Of a stretch of DNA of 64,000 nucleotides, positions 33,622 through 43,600 are shown in pieces. Location of the stretch: assembly GCF_018143015.1 (NCBI RefSeq), contig NC_054757.1, positions 9,124,001 to 9,188,000 of the forward strand, written 5' to 3'. Within the stretch, counting starts at the first letter, position 1, and every line of letters starts with the position of its first letter. A program made the translations under genes and the position numbers. The DNA is from Lytechinus variegatus. Taxonomy: Eukaryota > Echinodermata > Echinoidea > Temnopleuroida > Toxopneustidae. The notes below the pieces were generated by a model. The model did not search any database, was not told the DNA's origin, and saw only the letters and a program-made list of their open reading frames with translations.

Positions 33622-36600
33622 CTAGAAATGAATGAGAGGAAAATTCTAAGATAGAAGTTTTAGTTATAGTTAATTCCATATAAGCTTTCTTGGGAGCATT
33701 TTTATAAGATGTTTGACCCGAGAGAGTCGGTTTCATTTGACAGTTGCCCTAGCAACAGTGAGACACCTGTATTTCTCTCAGCCAATCAAAGATGAAGAAA
33801 AGTCGTTAGATGACAAATGTTGATGGATGAAACGCACTCCAGAAATTAACTTTGGCTAGCATTACGCAATATCAACGAGCACATGCGCGGTGTCATTTAC
33901 TGATTTTTATCATAACCTTTGTAAAATAGAAAGAGCCAAACAAATAATTTTACAACAATGAAATGATTACGTTTAAGTTATAGAACAATGAAAATAAATC
34001 AAATAACGAACCTCATTAAAAACTTCAGCTATTGATATAACTATTTTCTTTAATATTCCCAGAAGTATACAGTATTTTGTGTAACCAAATCCGAGCACAA
34101 GAAGAATGATCTGGATGAACTAACCTCTTTCCAAGTTGCCTTGCTGTGCGTTTTGATTGTTTGCGACATCCTGATTTCCTGCAGCAGCTACCCCTGCAGC
34201 CTGAACTACCTGTCCTCTCCTGGTCGATCTGCCTTGTCTTCCTGCGTCAGACCTATCAACATCTGCATGGGATCGTTCAGATACATGGTCGAGCTCGGAC
34301 GGGCTTGACGGGGGCGACACTTCTTCTATTAAACCCTCGTCGATTAGCATCTTTTTAGCAGCCAAGGCGACCCGTCTCACGAACGCAGCCTTCTTCTTGT
34401 CTTTCGCATCGCGACTTTCATGCTTCAGACGCGCCATCTTCAGCAGTTCCGCCCTCTTCTCGTTCAGCTTCGCTTGGACCATTTCAATGATGGAGAAGTC
34501 ACAGACGGTCGCTCTACTTTCCGTCAGCTCCTGTGGAGTCGGTCGGTGCTCGATTGCCGGCCATCGCCGGTTGATGCCCACTAGGAAGTGGACAGGAAGG
34601 CGGCTGATGTTGTAATTGTGGTTGAAATATACCCATCGGATGCTGGGAAAACCAGAGCGGAAGCGATCACCAAACTTTCCCAGGTAGGGGTAGAAATGTT
34701 TGATGACGCTTGCGTCTAGCCGGTTGCCGCGTAGGTCAAGCTCCTTAAAATATAAATTTGATAAAAGTGAATTACTGGTAAAAAAAAGTATCAATCCAAC
34801 ATGAACAATTCTTTTCTTTTGAATAGCTCGAAAACAAATGTCAAAACTTAAATTTCAAATCACGAGTGCCAAAAGCACGATGGGACGTAAAGACAGTTGA
34901 TTCCCATTGCCTTCACCAGCAGCAGAAAGATCACCATTCCAACTCCACCACCACCACCATCGTCACCAATCATAAATCATCACAATGATCAACATAGTCA
35001 TCACCATCTTCAACTGCTCATCGTCTTAATATTAATCATTACTCTCCCCCTTCTCATCATTATCGATTTTATCGGCAAGGTCCTCATGGACATTTACCTG
35101 GAGGGCAGGAAGCTGGGCAATATGAGGAAGAAGCGGGAGGAAGTTCTTCTTGTCCAGTCCTGTGTAACTGAGGTTGAGTTTGACGAGAACGAGTGGTCGA
35201 AGGGATAGAAAAACCCCTAGACGACGTCGAAGTTCCTCAGCGTCCGGGTCACCCTGGAGATCATATCCGGTGAGGTCAAGGGTGGAATAAATAAACCACG
35301 AATCTACAAGAAAATGTAAGATGATATATAGGGGCCGCGGAGGTTGGATTTTATTCCTTTACCGTCTGTTTTTACCAATGACAGGGGGTTTTCGAATATA
35401 TTGCACACCATATTGTAAAAGATAAAAAGTATCTTCAGACAGTATTCCAAACAACATCTGCTCGAAGTAGAAAACACATTGTGATGATATTTACCGGCTG
35501 AGGAGGCGAGTTCTGCGTTTGTAATTCTCCATATAGGCAGTACCCCTTGAAAATCTACTAGGTATGCTAAATAGATATTTAACAAAATGACCCACATGTA
35601 CATTTTGTGGAGGACACCCTTGTTTGCTTGTCAAATTTTTACTGTACAAAAATGACATTTTTTAATCAAAACCCTTTTCCCCCTTGCTTTCCAAATATCT
35701 CTTGACGGAAAATACATTTCCCGTTTTCAGTGAAAACCTTTGTTTTTTGCTTGTCAAATTTAAACCAGCATATCCCCTGACCCTGTTAAAAATTATTCCC
35801 AGGGCCCTGCAATATTACCGACAATATCTAAAAAATAAATCACAACATGCTCGTAATGCAGAATGAAATGCATGTTATACTGAACAATTTCCAAACGAAT
35901 TCTGATTTTTTTTTCTTTCTGATCATCTCCAGAGAACCAAGGAAGATGTTATCGAAAGCAGCGATGCATCATGGAACAAAAACAATCACAAAAACTACAT
36001 TGCTTCCCAGCTAGTCAAAACCAGGAACTCCATTGCATTTTTCTTAGAATGAAAATTTGCCATTGATAATCCCCAAGAGCCCGTTTCAGGAGTTACAACT
36101 ATTGTAAATTTGCCAATATTGTAACTTCCTTGAACACCGTGATTGCGATCGGCTGCTGAGCCCTGCCAATGGCAAAGTTACAAAAGTCGTATAACTCTTT
36201 CGGTTACCAGCCCCTGATGCGTTTTTAAATTTTTTTTTAGAGTATTATAGACCTACCACTAACGTCTTTCATCGTTTTTGCACGACCAGGAAACAGAATC
36301 TTCGGCAGCTCCTCGATGTCTGGCTTCTGTTTCGGCTCCATGTTCTTCTTCAGACGATCGCAGATGATATTCACCATCCTCTTCCAATTGACTTCCGGTC
36401 CAACCTGCAGAGAGCAGAGGCGGAGGATCAATTCTTCGACGAGGCCGTCGACACGGAACTTCAACTTCCCTCTCGATCGCGACCGGTCCTTGCATGCTTG
36501 CTTTTCCTGATAATTGTAAATAGAGTACTCCTGCATAGGGAGAAAATGGGTTAGAGATCTATGCATAACACAGATAGGAAGAGAGAGACATGGAGTTGAA

Positions 36601-37357
36601 GGAGGGTAGGAGGTGTGTCAATAAAAATAATTAGATCTAAGTTACGGAGACGGCGCAATAAAATTCCTTTTATAATTTATACTACTACGGGGAGATCAAA
36701 ATTGAAATCGGGAATCGATCTATTAAAGACCTTGCAATCATGATAATTTATTTAAATTATAAATGATATAGTTATCTCTTCACGAGAATTCGGAAATTAC
36801 AAGCAATCCAACCAGAAACTCACCTGTTGGAGCTTAGTCAGGTAAATGCCCATGCTTTTCAAATCGTCGATTTTCGCCGAAAAACGGATCATATCAACGA
36901 GATAAAGACGAAAGTCGATTGGTTTCCTTCCTTTAACCATCGAATACATTTTGTTCCACATATTTTCTTCCCAAATATCATCGTCGGTTAGTTCGATGAC
37001 CTTCGGGTCATAGTCCTCGATGATCTCGTATGTCTCGACACCATGTTCATCTGCTTCCTTGACCTTGATAACGTCGAGAGATTCCATTTTCAGGTCGACG
37101 ATTCCGCCCGCGCGATAGATGGACGTGGTGGAGCCCGACGACGACATAGCACCGTTTTCCGTCTGCTGGAATGGTACATCGCCAGGTGTGCCAGGGTGGT
37201 TGACTGAGATTACATTTGCTGAGGAACAGCGGAGGGAGTTCATAGCGCGTTGTTTGATTTTCGAGAAGAATGAGCTGATCCTCTCTTGATTTGAATCTCC
37301 TGCATCCGCATCGGTCGTGGATGCCTCTTGGGCTTCTTGGTCAGGTTCGTTCTCCAT
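33425..37357 (-). CDS. LRRC75-like leucine-rich repeat protein, whole gene (5 exons)
   Basis: Minus-strand exons 36824-37357, 36257-36530, 35098-35303, 34125-34743 and 33425-33621 join in consistent phases (0, 1, 0, 1) to a 609-residue protein. Residues ~150-265 are helical (WNKMYSMVKGRKPIDFRLYL; FRVDGLVEELILRLC). Leucine-rich repeats lie at 278-381: LDLTGYDL, LVKLNLSYTGL, LQELDLRGNRL, IRWVYFNHN. A basic helix near 425-490 (KHESRDAKDKKKAAFVRR) and a disordered Ser/Gln/Asn tail follow. The repeat order and spacing match my memory of vertebrate LRRC75A/B, which are shorter (about 315-345 aa); the long acidic/Ser N-terminus and the tail are extra here. Function of the family is poorly known. No signal peptide or membrane segment is seen, so it is probably intracellular. 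Confidence 0.75.
33691..33842. mobile_element. Palindromic MITE, GGGAGYGTTT family, copy 3
   Basis: Left end TGGGAGCATTTTTATAAGAT, right-end complement TGGAGTGCGTTTCATCCATC, with CTCAGCCAATCAAAGATGAA inside. It lies in the last intron of the LRRC75-like gene. Confidence 0.6.
34125..34743 (-). CDS. LRRC75-like exon 4 (last LRRs and basic helix)
   Basis: Starts ELDLRGNRLDASVIKHFYPY and contains GFPSIRWVYFNHNYNISRLP, then a charged helical stretch (MVQAKLNEKRAELLKMARLK). Minus-strand acceptor is TATATTTTAAG; the donor is GAG|GTTAGT, phase 1. The Ser/Pro segment SPPSSPSELDHVSERS may be a phosphorylation-prone linker (inference). Confidence 0.78.
34744..35097 (-). other. LRRC75-like intron 3
   Basis: 354 bases with an imperfect CACCAC/ATCATC microsatellite around 34925-35060. 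Nothing else is seen. Confidence 0.7.
35098..35303 (-). CDS. LRRC75-like exon 3 (first LRRs)
   Basis: Minus-strand acceptor CATTTTCTTGTAG and donor CTCCAG|GTAAAT. It reads SWFIYSTLDLTGYDLQGDPD, then LVLVKLNLSYTGLDKKNFLP and LPHIAQLPALQ. The first codon is completed by the G from exon 2 (Asp 270). 206 bases, so phase 1 to phase 0. Too short between stops to stand out as a long open frame, but homology and splice signals support it. Confidence 0.78.
35933..36052 (+). CDS. Orphan plus-strand exon candidate
   Basis: A very strong plus-strand acceptor (TTTTTTTTCTTTCTGATCATCTCCAG) is followed by 39 codons, RTKEDVIESSDASWNKNNHK to VKTRNSIAFFLE, and TGA. It is antisense inside an LRRC75-like intron. 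The composition is protein-like, but I cannot identify a family and no upstream partner exon was found. It may be the stray last exon of a nested gene, a retained transposed exon, or chance. Confidence 0.2.
   Translation, partial: RTKEDVIESSDASWNKNNHKNYIASQLVKTRNSIAFFLE
36077..36214. mobile_element. Degenerate GGGCCCGTTTC palindrome
   Basis: Left GAGCCCGTTTCAGGAGTTAC, right-end complement GGGGCTGGTAACCGAAAGAG. The interior word GCTGCTGAGC also occurs at the same place in the 25470 copy. Older than that copy. Confidence 0.5.
36257..36530 (-). CDS. LRRC75-like exon 2
   Basis: Minus-strand acceptor TTCTCCCTATGCAG and donor GTTAGTG|GTAGGT. It reads EYSIYNYQEKQACKDRSRSR, GKLKFRVDGLVEELILRLCS, then KPDIEELPKILFPGRAKTMK. 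Helical N-terminal region of the family. An earlier phase cannot be excluded at the donor, but only this one keeps the frame into exon 3. Confidence 0.72.
36824..37357 (-). CDS. LRRC75-like exon 1 (start)
   Basis: ATG in AACCAAAATGG, a good Kozak context, opens MENEPDQEAQEASTTDADAG. The exon ends KIDDLKSMGIYLTKLQQ at CAACAG|GTGAGT. The first ~110 residues are acidic, Ser/Gln-rich and probably disordered; the helical family region starts near WNKMYSMVKG. Confidence 0.75.
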
Positions 37358-38228
37358 TTTGGTTAAATGCCGAAATGGAAACCAAATCTACTAACAATTT
37401 TGCTCTAAATCATTTTCATTACTTTCTTTTCATCTTTCCTTAACTTTAGAATACTGTGTGTTTTGTACTAAAATGTTTTGTGTTTGTTTCGTTAGGACCT
37501 AACGCATGGCAGGCGCGTCAAGTGTTGCGTAACAAATTATGACGTAACAATGTTTGCGCGAGAACGCTGCTTGCATCATTGTCATTGTGACGAATAATCC
37601 ATCACTTTCACTCTCCTTCCTTTCTCTTGCTTTCACGTTCTCGTCGGTCGTCTATATTTTCATGACGCTCTCAGAAATTCTGCTCTCTCTCCTCTCTCAA
37701 TAACCCCTCTCTTTTATCTAATCACGCAACCTCCCATTCTTTATTTTGGCCAACAATGACCTGATATTTAGTTGCTACATGAAGAGATGACTATTTTCCT
37801 GTTCATGTAAAGAAAACCCAAGCCAAATTTTAAACAACAATTAAACTGCAATGTAAACTTACAATAATTAAACTACAATGTAAATTTAAAACACTTAATT
37901 TTGTTCTTTTGCACGTGCTCCATTAAGCAATTAAGACTTCAATTAGGAGTATGACGATCAACAGGGACAACACTGATTTGGTCACAGAAGTTAATTGAAT
38001 TTCTACAGTCGATTCTTTCGTCAACTACAAATGGCCACGAGGATATTTCCTGCTCTTAAGGAGAAAAGTGTAATTAGCTATGCAAACACTGAATTCCAAC
38101 ATTGTGTCAATAGATAGATCTATTCAAACGTTATCGTTATGATGGTGTTCCAATTTACGTAAATTGTACATTATGTCACGAAAAAGACTCAACATCTTGA
38201 AAGACTGAATGGTGTACGGAGATCAGCG
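37358..38228. promoter_or_regulatory. Divergent intergenic region between LRRC75-like and channel genes
   Basis: 871 bases separate two start codons on opposite strands. It contains GACGCGCC-like CpG stretches near 37510-37570 and pyrimidine-rich DNA near 37610-37740. No TATA box in a convincing place. Shared control is only an inference from the head-to-head layout. Confidence 0.5.
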
Positions 38229-38316
38229 ATGGCGACATCTCGGGTTCAATGCTTTCGGTTCTGGTCCCTGGTTATGATCTGTGTACTACTTGTCCGTCAA
38301 AGTCAATGCGAAAACG
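38229..38316 (+). CDS. Channel exon 1 (signal peptide)
   Basis: ATG in CAGCGATGG opens MATSRVQCFRFWSLVMICVL then LVRQSQCEN, a basic N-terminus, hydrophobic core and small residues at a likely cleavage site. Ends phase 1 at G|GTGAGG. Confidence 0.75.
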
Positions 38317-40563
38317 GTGAGGAATCATTCAGAATTTATATTCGGGTTTCATATCTATAGGCTGAATTCTTAATGCCATTTCTAATTCCCTGTACATTTG
38401 TCTTTCGATTTCGTTCAACTCGTTGCTTAAAAACAAAAACGTTTGCAGAAGTACGGATCGATAGCCATAATAGGTGCTGCATTCTTTCTTTGTCAGAAAA
38501 CTTTGTCAGCAATCTGATCGACCATTATAGCGCGTCCTAAAAAAAACGTCCTTCTGATGCATGTATTTGCTTGTCAAATTTATTTTCGTCGAATTAAATT
38601 TGGGGTGATTTTTTTTGCTTGTCAAATTTTCAGCCCCTTGTCCCCCCCCCTAGCTACCTTTTGGGAGAGATTTCCGCCCCTGTTATGGTGGTTTCGTGAC
38701 ATTTTGCTCCGGCTACAATTGCTCTGCTGTGAATTCCACACATTAATGGATTGACCAACGTCAACCCTGGATTTAACGTTATAGGGCATACCCTATCCTA
38801 AACCTAACATAAAACCCTGTTGCAACCATAACCCTACCCCTATATCTTAGACGGAATAACGCCCGGAGTAATTGTCGCCGGAGCAAATGTCGCGTCACCC
38901 CTTTGGTTAAACGGCTGAATTAATTCTAAAATTAAGTATTGTTCTCAATCATCACACTTTCCGAAAGAATTATGCTTTCGATTTCGCTGACGCAGAAACC
39001 CCCGTACCGCGATCAATGCAATTATGGCGACAAGGCTATAATGGTGGTGACAATTTAGTTTGCACAATTTATAATTTTTCACATGATTGTGCCCCTTGAG
39101 AATCTGACTTCAAAATGAAATATGGCGCCTACTAAAATACATACTTTTACTATCCTTATTCTCGTCATCATTTTTATTATTATTACTGTCACATTATTTT
39201 CATTATTGATATCACTGTTATTATTATATTATTGTTATTGTAATTATTAGGCCTATTATTATCATTATCATCATCACCATTGTTATAAACTTCACACACT
39301 GCAAAAACTCCGGTGTTGATTTAACACCAGCCCGGAATTATGTCCACATCAGATAGGTGTTTATACAACACCAGTTAGTATTAAAACAGCATCGCTTTGA
39401 TTTTAAACTGGTGTTGTTTCAATACTTCTCTGGTGTGGACATATATAGATTCCGGCTGGTGTTAAATCAACACCGGGGTTTTTGCAGTGCAGACTGATGA
39501 AAGTTTTTGTCAACTGCAGATTATTCTCATCCTTTTTATTATACCGTAGTTCGAAAGCGATCATCATGGAGTAAGCTGCGTTCTGATTTGACCGAGGGTG
39601 GTTATGACGTCACAGAGATACCATCGGTTGAAAATGGAATCCCGCTTCCGGTCACCGTACATCTTACTCTCCAATCTGTGAAAGATGTGGTATGATCTCA
39701 AACCCATTATACAAAATACCCCCCCCCCTTCATTTTCTTTCAACCTGAGATTTGATTTTTTTTGGAAATTCTTTTAGTTCGCACAGGGAGGCCTATTACT
39801 CTCTGGTTTGCTATTAGTTTTTTAATTGTTCTAAATCAATTTTAGCTTGTTTTAACTTCATATGATAATAAGTGATTAATAATAATGCAGCACAATGTGG
39901 ATAAATTTCTTGCCGAAGGAAATTACGCCATGGCTGGGATTCGAACCCACGAACCTCTGTTTCAAAATCCGGAGACTAATCCACTGGGCCACAACGCTCC
40001 TTACGCTTTACCGCCTATCCGGGGTAATAATAATGATACCAAGTATCAAAGCGCAGTTGACAGGGTGACCAGATTTCACAAAATGAAATACGGGACAAAC
40101 GACAAAAAAGATCAACAAAGAAGGCTATATACACAGTGATGTTAGCCTTGTGAAAAAAAATATAAAGAATTGGAATGGAGGGTGAACGAAAAAATGAAGG
40201 AGAGAAAGAAAAAAAACGAAAGGAGATGAATTGAGAAGAAAGAAAAAAATGAAGGGGAAAATGAAGGGAAAAAAGAATAAAAGAAATAGAATAAAAGAGT
40301 CAACGTCATTCTTTGAATTGATGTAGAAAGAAAGAAAGGGAAGATGAATAAATGTGTAAATTCAAAGACAAAATAAATGAGAAAAAAGGAAGAGGAAAGA
40401 AAAAATGAAGGAAAGTCATGTTTTCTTCATTCTTTGAAAGTAAGAAACAAAGAAAGAAGAAAAACAGGAAGGGAAGAAGGAAGGAAGAAGGGAAAAAAGG
40501 AATAAGGGAAAAGAATAAAAGGAATAAGGGAAAAGAATAAACGAAAAATAAACTAAAGAATGA

Positions 40564-40602
<39 letters not shown>

Positions 40603-43600
40603 GAGGAAAAAGAGAGAGGAAAGAATGAAGGGAGGAGAGAATGAAAAAAAAGAAAAAATGGAAGGAGAGAACGGACGAAAAGAAAACGGAGAAGGGGAGA
40701 AGGAAGCAAAAAAAAAAGTTTAAGGAAAAAGAATGAAGGAAATAAAACTTTGAAAAAGAAGGCAGGTAAGAGAAATAAGGAAAGAAAGAAAAATGAACAG
40801 AGAGAGAGAGAGAGGAAGGATCATGAAAGAAAGATAGGAAATAAAGATAGATGGAACCAAACAGGGCAAGCAGGAAGGATATATAGAAGGATAGAAAAGA
40901 AAGAAAAGTTTAAACTTCAAGCAAACAAAAAAATCCAATCATCTCACAAAATCATGATATTTGGTGCTTTTTAAATATATCTTTCAAATAAAAAATAAAA
41001 TGTTTCAGAAATGAATACAATTTCAAAGTGAGACATTGTCAACTTAAAAATTAGATGAAACATCGCGGCATGATACACAACAAGACTCAAAACGAAAGCT
41101 GTAACAACTAGATCTAGTTATGAAAACTCATAAAACTTCTTTCTTCGATCACATCTCCAAATCAGTAACCTGAGAATCCATAATATAATACAATTTTCCG
41201 CCGATTTTGTGATTATTTTGGTGGAAAAACTGTTTATCATGTCATTGTTTGCACCATTGAGAATCTGCTCCGATCCTAATTGCCTATAGCCAGTACCTGC
41301 CGCACACAGGCGGGAGGCCAGTTTGCAATGTATTGGGTTAATTAGCAAGAAAATCACCGAAGAACTTGCAAAGGTTTAATTATCAATTTTAATGTTGCCT
41401 CTGTTTCGTTATCCGTTATCTGTTGGTTACTTGATGAAAATTCGTCAATTTTAAATGTATTAACTACATTTTGTTCAATATTCTGAAATACGGGACAAAT
41501 AGGCGTCCCGGGAAGGGTTTGTCGGGACGCCGGGACACAGGAGCAAAATACGGGACGATCCCGGGAAATACGGGACATCTGGTCACCCTGGCAGTTGAGT
41601 ATATGTGCACATAGCACCTGCGCTAACCCCATTCGACAGAAATCAAGACCGCTGAAAGACCTTTGAAAGACCATGAATTCTGGTTGATCTTTCAGAGGTC
41701 TCTCAATGAACCTACAATGGTCTTTGAGGTCTTACACGATTCCTGACCATTCTTTCAGTGGTCTTCGTGGTCTTCATGGGCTCCAAAACTTTTTGAAACG
41801 GTTCAAAACATTCTTACAACGGTTTTACAGAAAAATTGTCTTTCAGTGGTCTTTCAGCAGTCTTACAGCGGTCTTTCGATGATCTTTCGGCAGTTTCTCC
41901 AGATTTTTGTGGAGATCACTGTAAGACTCGTGAGAGATCATTAAATTATCATTGAAAGATAATTGAAAGACCAGGCAAAGTCCATGGAAATAATTCTGAA
42001 AGATCGCTTGTTGCACAAAAGATCTCTGAAAAACCATTGAAAGATATCTATATTGGCAAGACATGAAATATCCATCAGTCTTTCAGAGTTCTTTAAGGGG
42101 TCTTTCTGAGCCATTCCACAGAGATGACAAATTTCAGTGATCTTGAAACCGCTAAGACCTCACCTATTTTAAGTCTTTCAGTGGTTTTCAATGGTTTCCG
42201 TTCTGTGGATTGGGGGCCTTAGTAAATGATCTCGTATGTTATTTCAGATATTTTTAATCCATATGTTTACCAATAATTACTGAATTCTCGATACCGTTTT
42301 ATTCATATTTTCATTCCTTTCACCATAGATCGAAAAGAAGCAAACTATCATTGGGACATTTACCTTCGGATTGGTAAGTGACTGATTTAAGGCACGTGCA
42401 TTATCAACGTTCATTATAAAAGTAAAAAGATTAGAGAAGAGGACTAAATGATGAATGATGAAAAGGCTTTAAAAATAATGAAAAACTACTGTTCTTAGAG
42501 AGGAACCCTTGCATCTTACATTCGGGTTCCTTTGAAGAAGAATCGGTTTGAAATCTTATGCTTTAAGCCGTTTGGATTTGAATTATAATCATTATCCCCA
42601 AACATCACTAAAAATATTTCGTTTGCCTTTTTTGTATTCAAAGGTATGGACGGATGAACGTCTATCATGGATACCCAGTAACTATGGAAACCAAACATTT
42701 ATCACATTGCCCTACAGAATGATCTGGATGCCCACCACCAACCTTGCTAACACGTTAGTATTAAGCTTACTCGTTAATAAGAAAACAAGCACAGTAAACT
42801 GTTATTTAAAATGAAATAAAACATGTTCGTATACATTCATATTGGACAAAACTACTTGGTTTCGAATGTTAAACACTCGACTTGTCAGCGCTGTATTTAC
42901 ACTTAAAACTATTTTTGTAAGTTTTTAACATATAAGTGATGCAGTGCGCAGTGATAGAGATTCTTCGTAGATACCTCAATTCAGTGGCGTACCTAGGATT
43001 TTTCACAGGGGGGGGGGGGCAAAACCAAAAAATTCGACAAGCAAAGAAAAAAAAAGATCTTCAAGCTCGTCAGGGGGGGGGGTCTTTCAAGCTCGTCAGG
43101 GGCCAGGGATACGTCCTTTACATGGGTTGTGGCTCGTCAGGGGGCAGTCTGCCCCTCGTAGGTACGCTAGTGCCTCAATTAGCTACAGCATTTGAAACTT
43201 TGCATTCCGTAGACCTCAGATTTAGCTCTTTCACATAGACTTGTATGCGGATATTGTAAGCGACTTGAGCTATAGCAGATAAATGTATGTACTCTCTCAA
43301 ACATAATTATAGTTTTCAATATGAATTTGGGCTCTAATGAGCTAATTTCGCTAGAAAGAGAATTAACGGTCATAATGACAAAATAATACACCAGAATATT
43401 TTTGTTTACTTCTTACAACATTCCAGAAACTTTGAGGACTCCCGGATCCCAAAGAACCCTGAAGACACCAAAGTGCACATCAGGTACGATGGTCGGGTCT
43501 TTCTGGAAACGACTCTCCTCCAGAGCGCTCATTGCGCAATGAATCTTTCAAGGTTCCCTTTCGACACGCACAACTGCAACCTGATGTTTCGGTCTCAGGA

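Larger units (their letters stand above)
35304..36256. other. LRRC75-like intron 2 with repeats
   Basis: Holds two TTTGCTTGTCAAATTT modules (35623, 35747), a candidate plus-strand orphan exon (35933) and a degenerate GGGCCC-type palindrome (36077). No other exon is visible. Confidence 0.6.

Noticed and set aside
34120-34125. TAG directly after LRRC75-like exon 4 as the true end of the protein
   Set aside because: The stop overlaps a GTTAGT donor, and the split codon G|AA restores an uninterrupted 64-residue continuation. I kept the spliced form, at reduced confidence for exon 5.
40416-40974. Ser/Phe/Leu-rich and Lys/Glu-rich open frames
   Set aside because: They arise from the GAAA microsatellite inside the hAT-type element.
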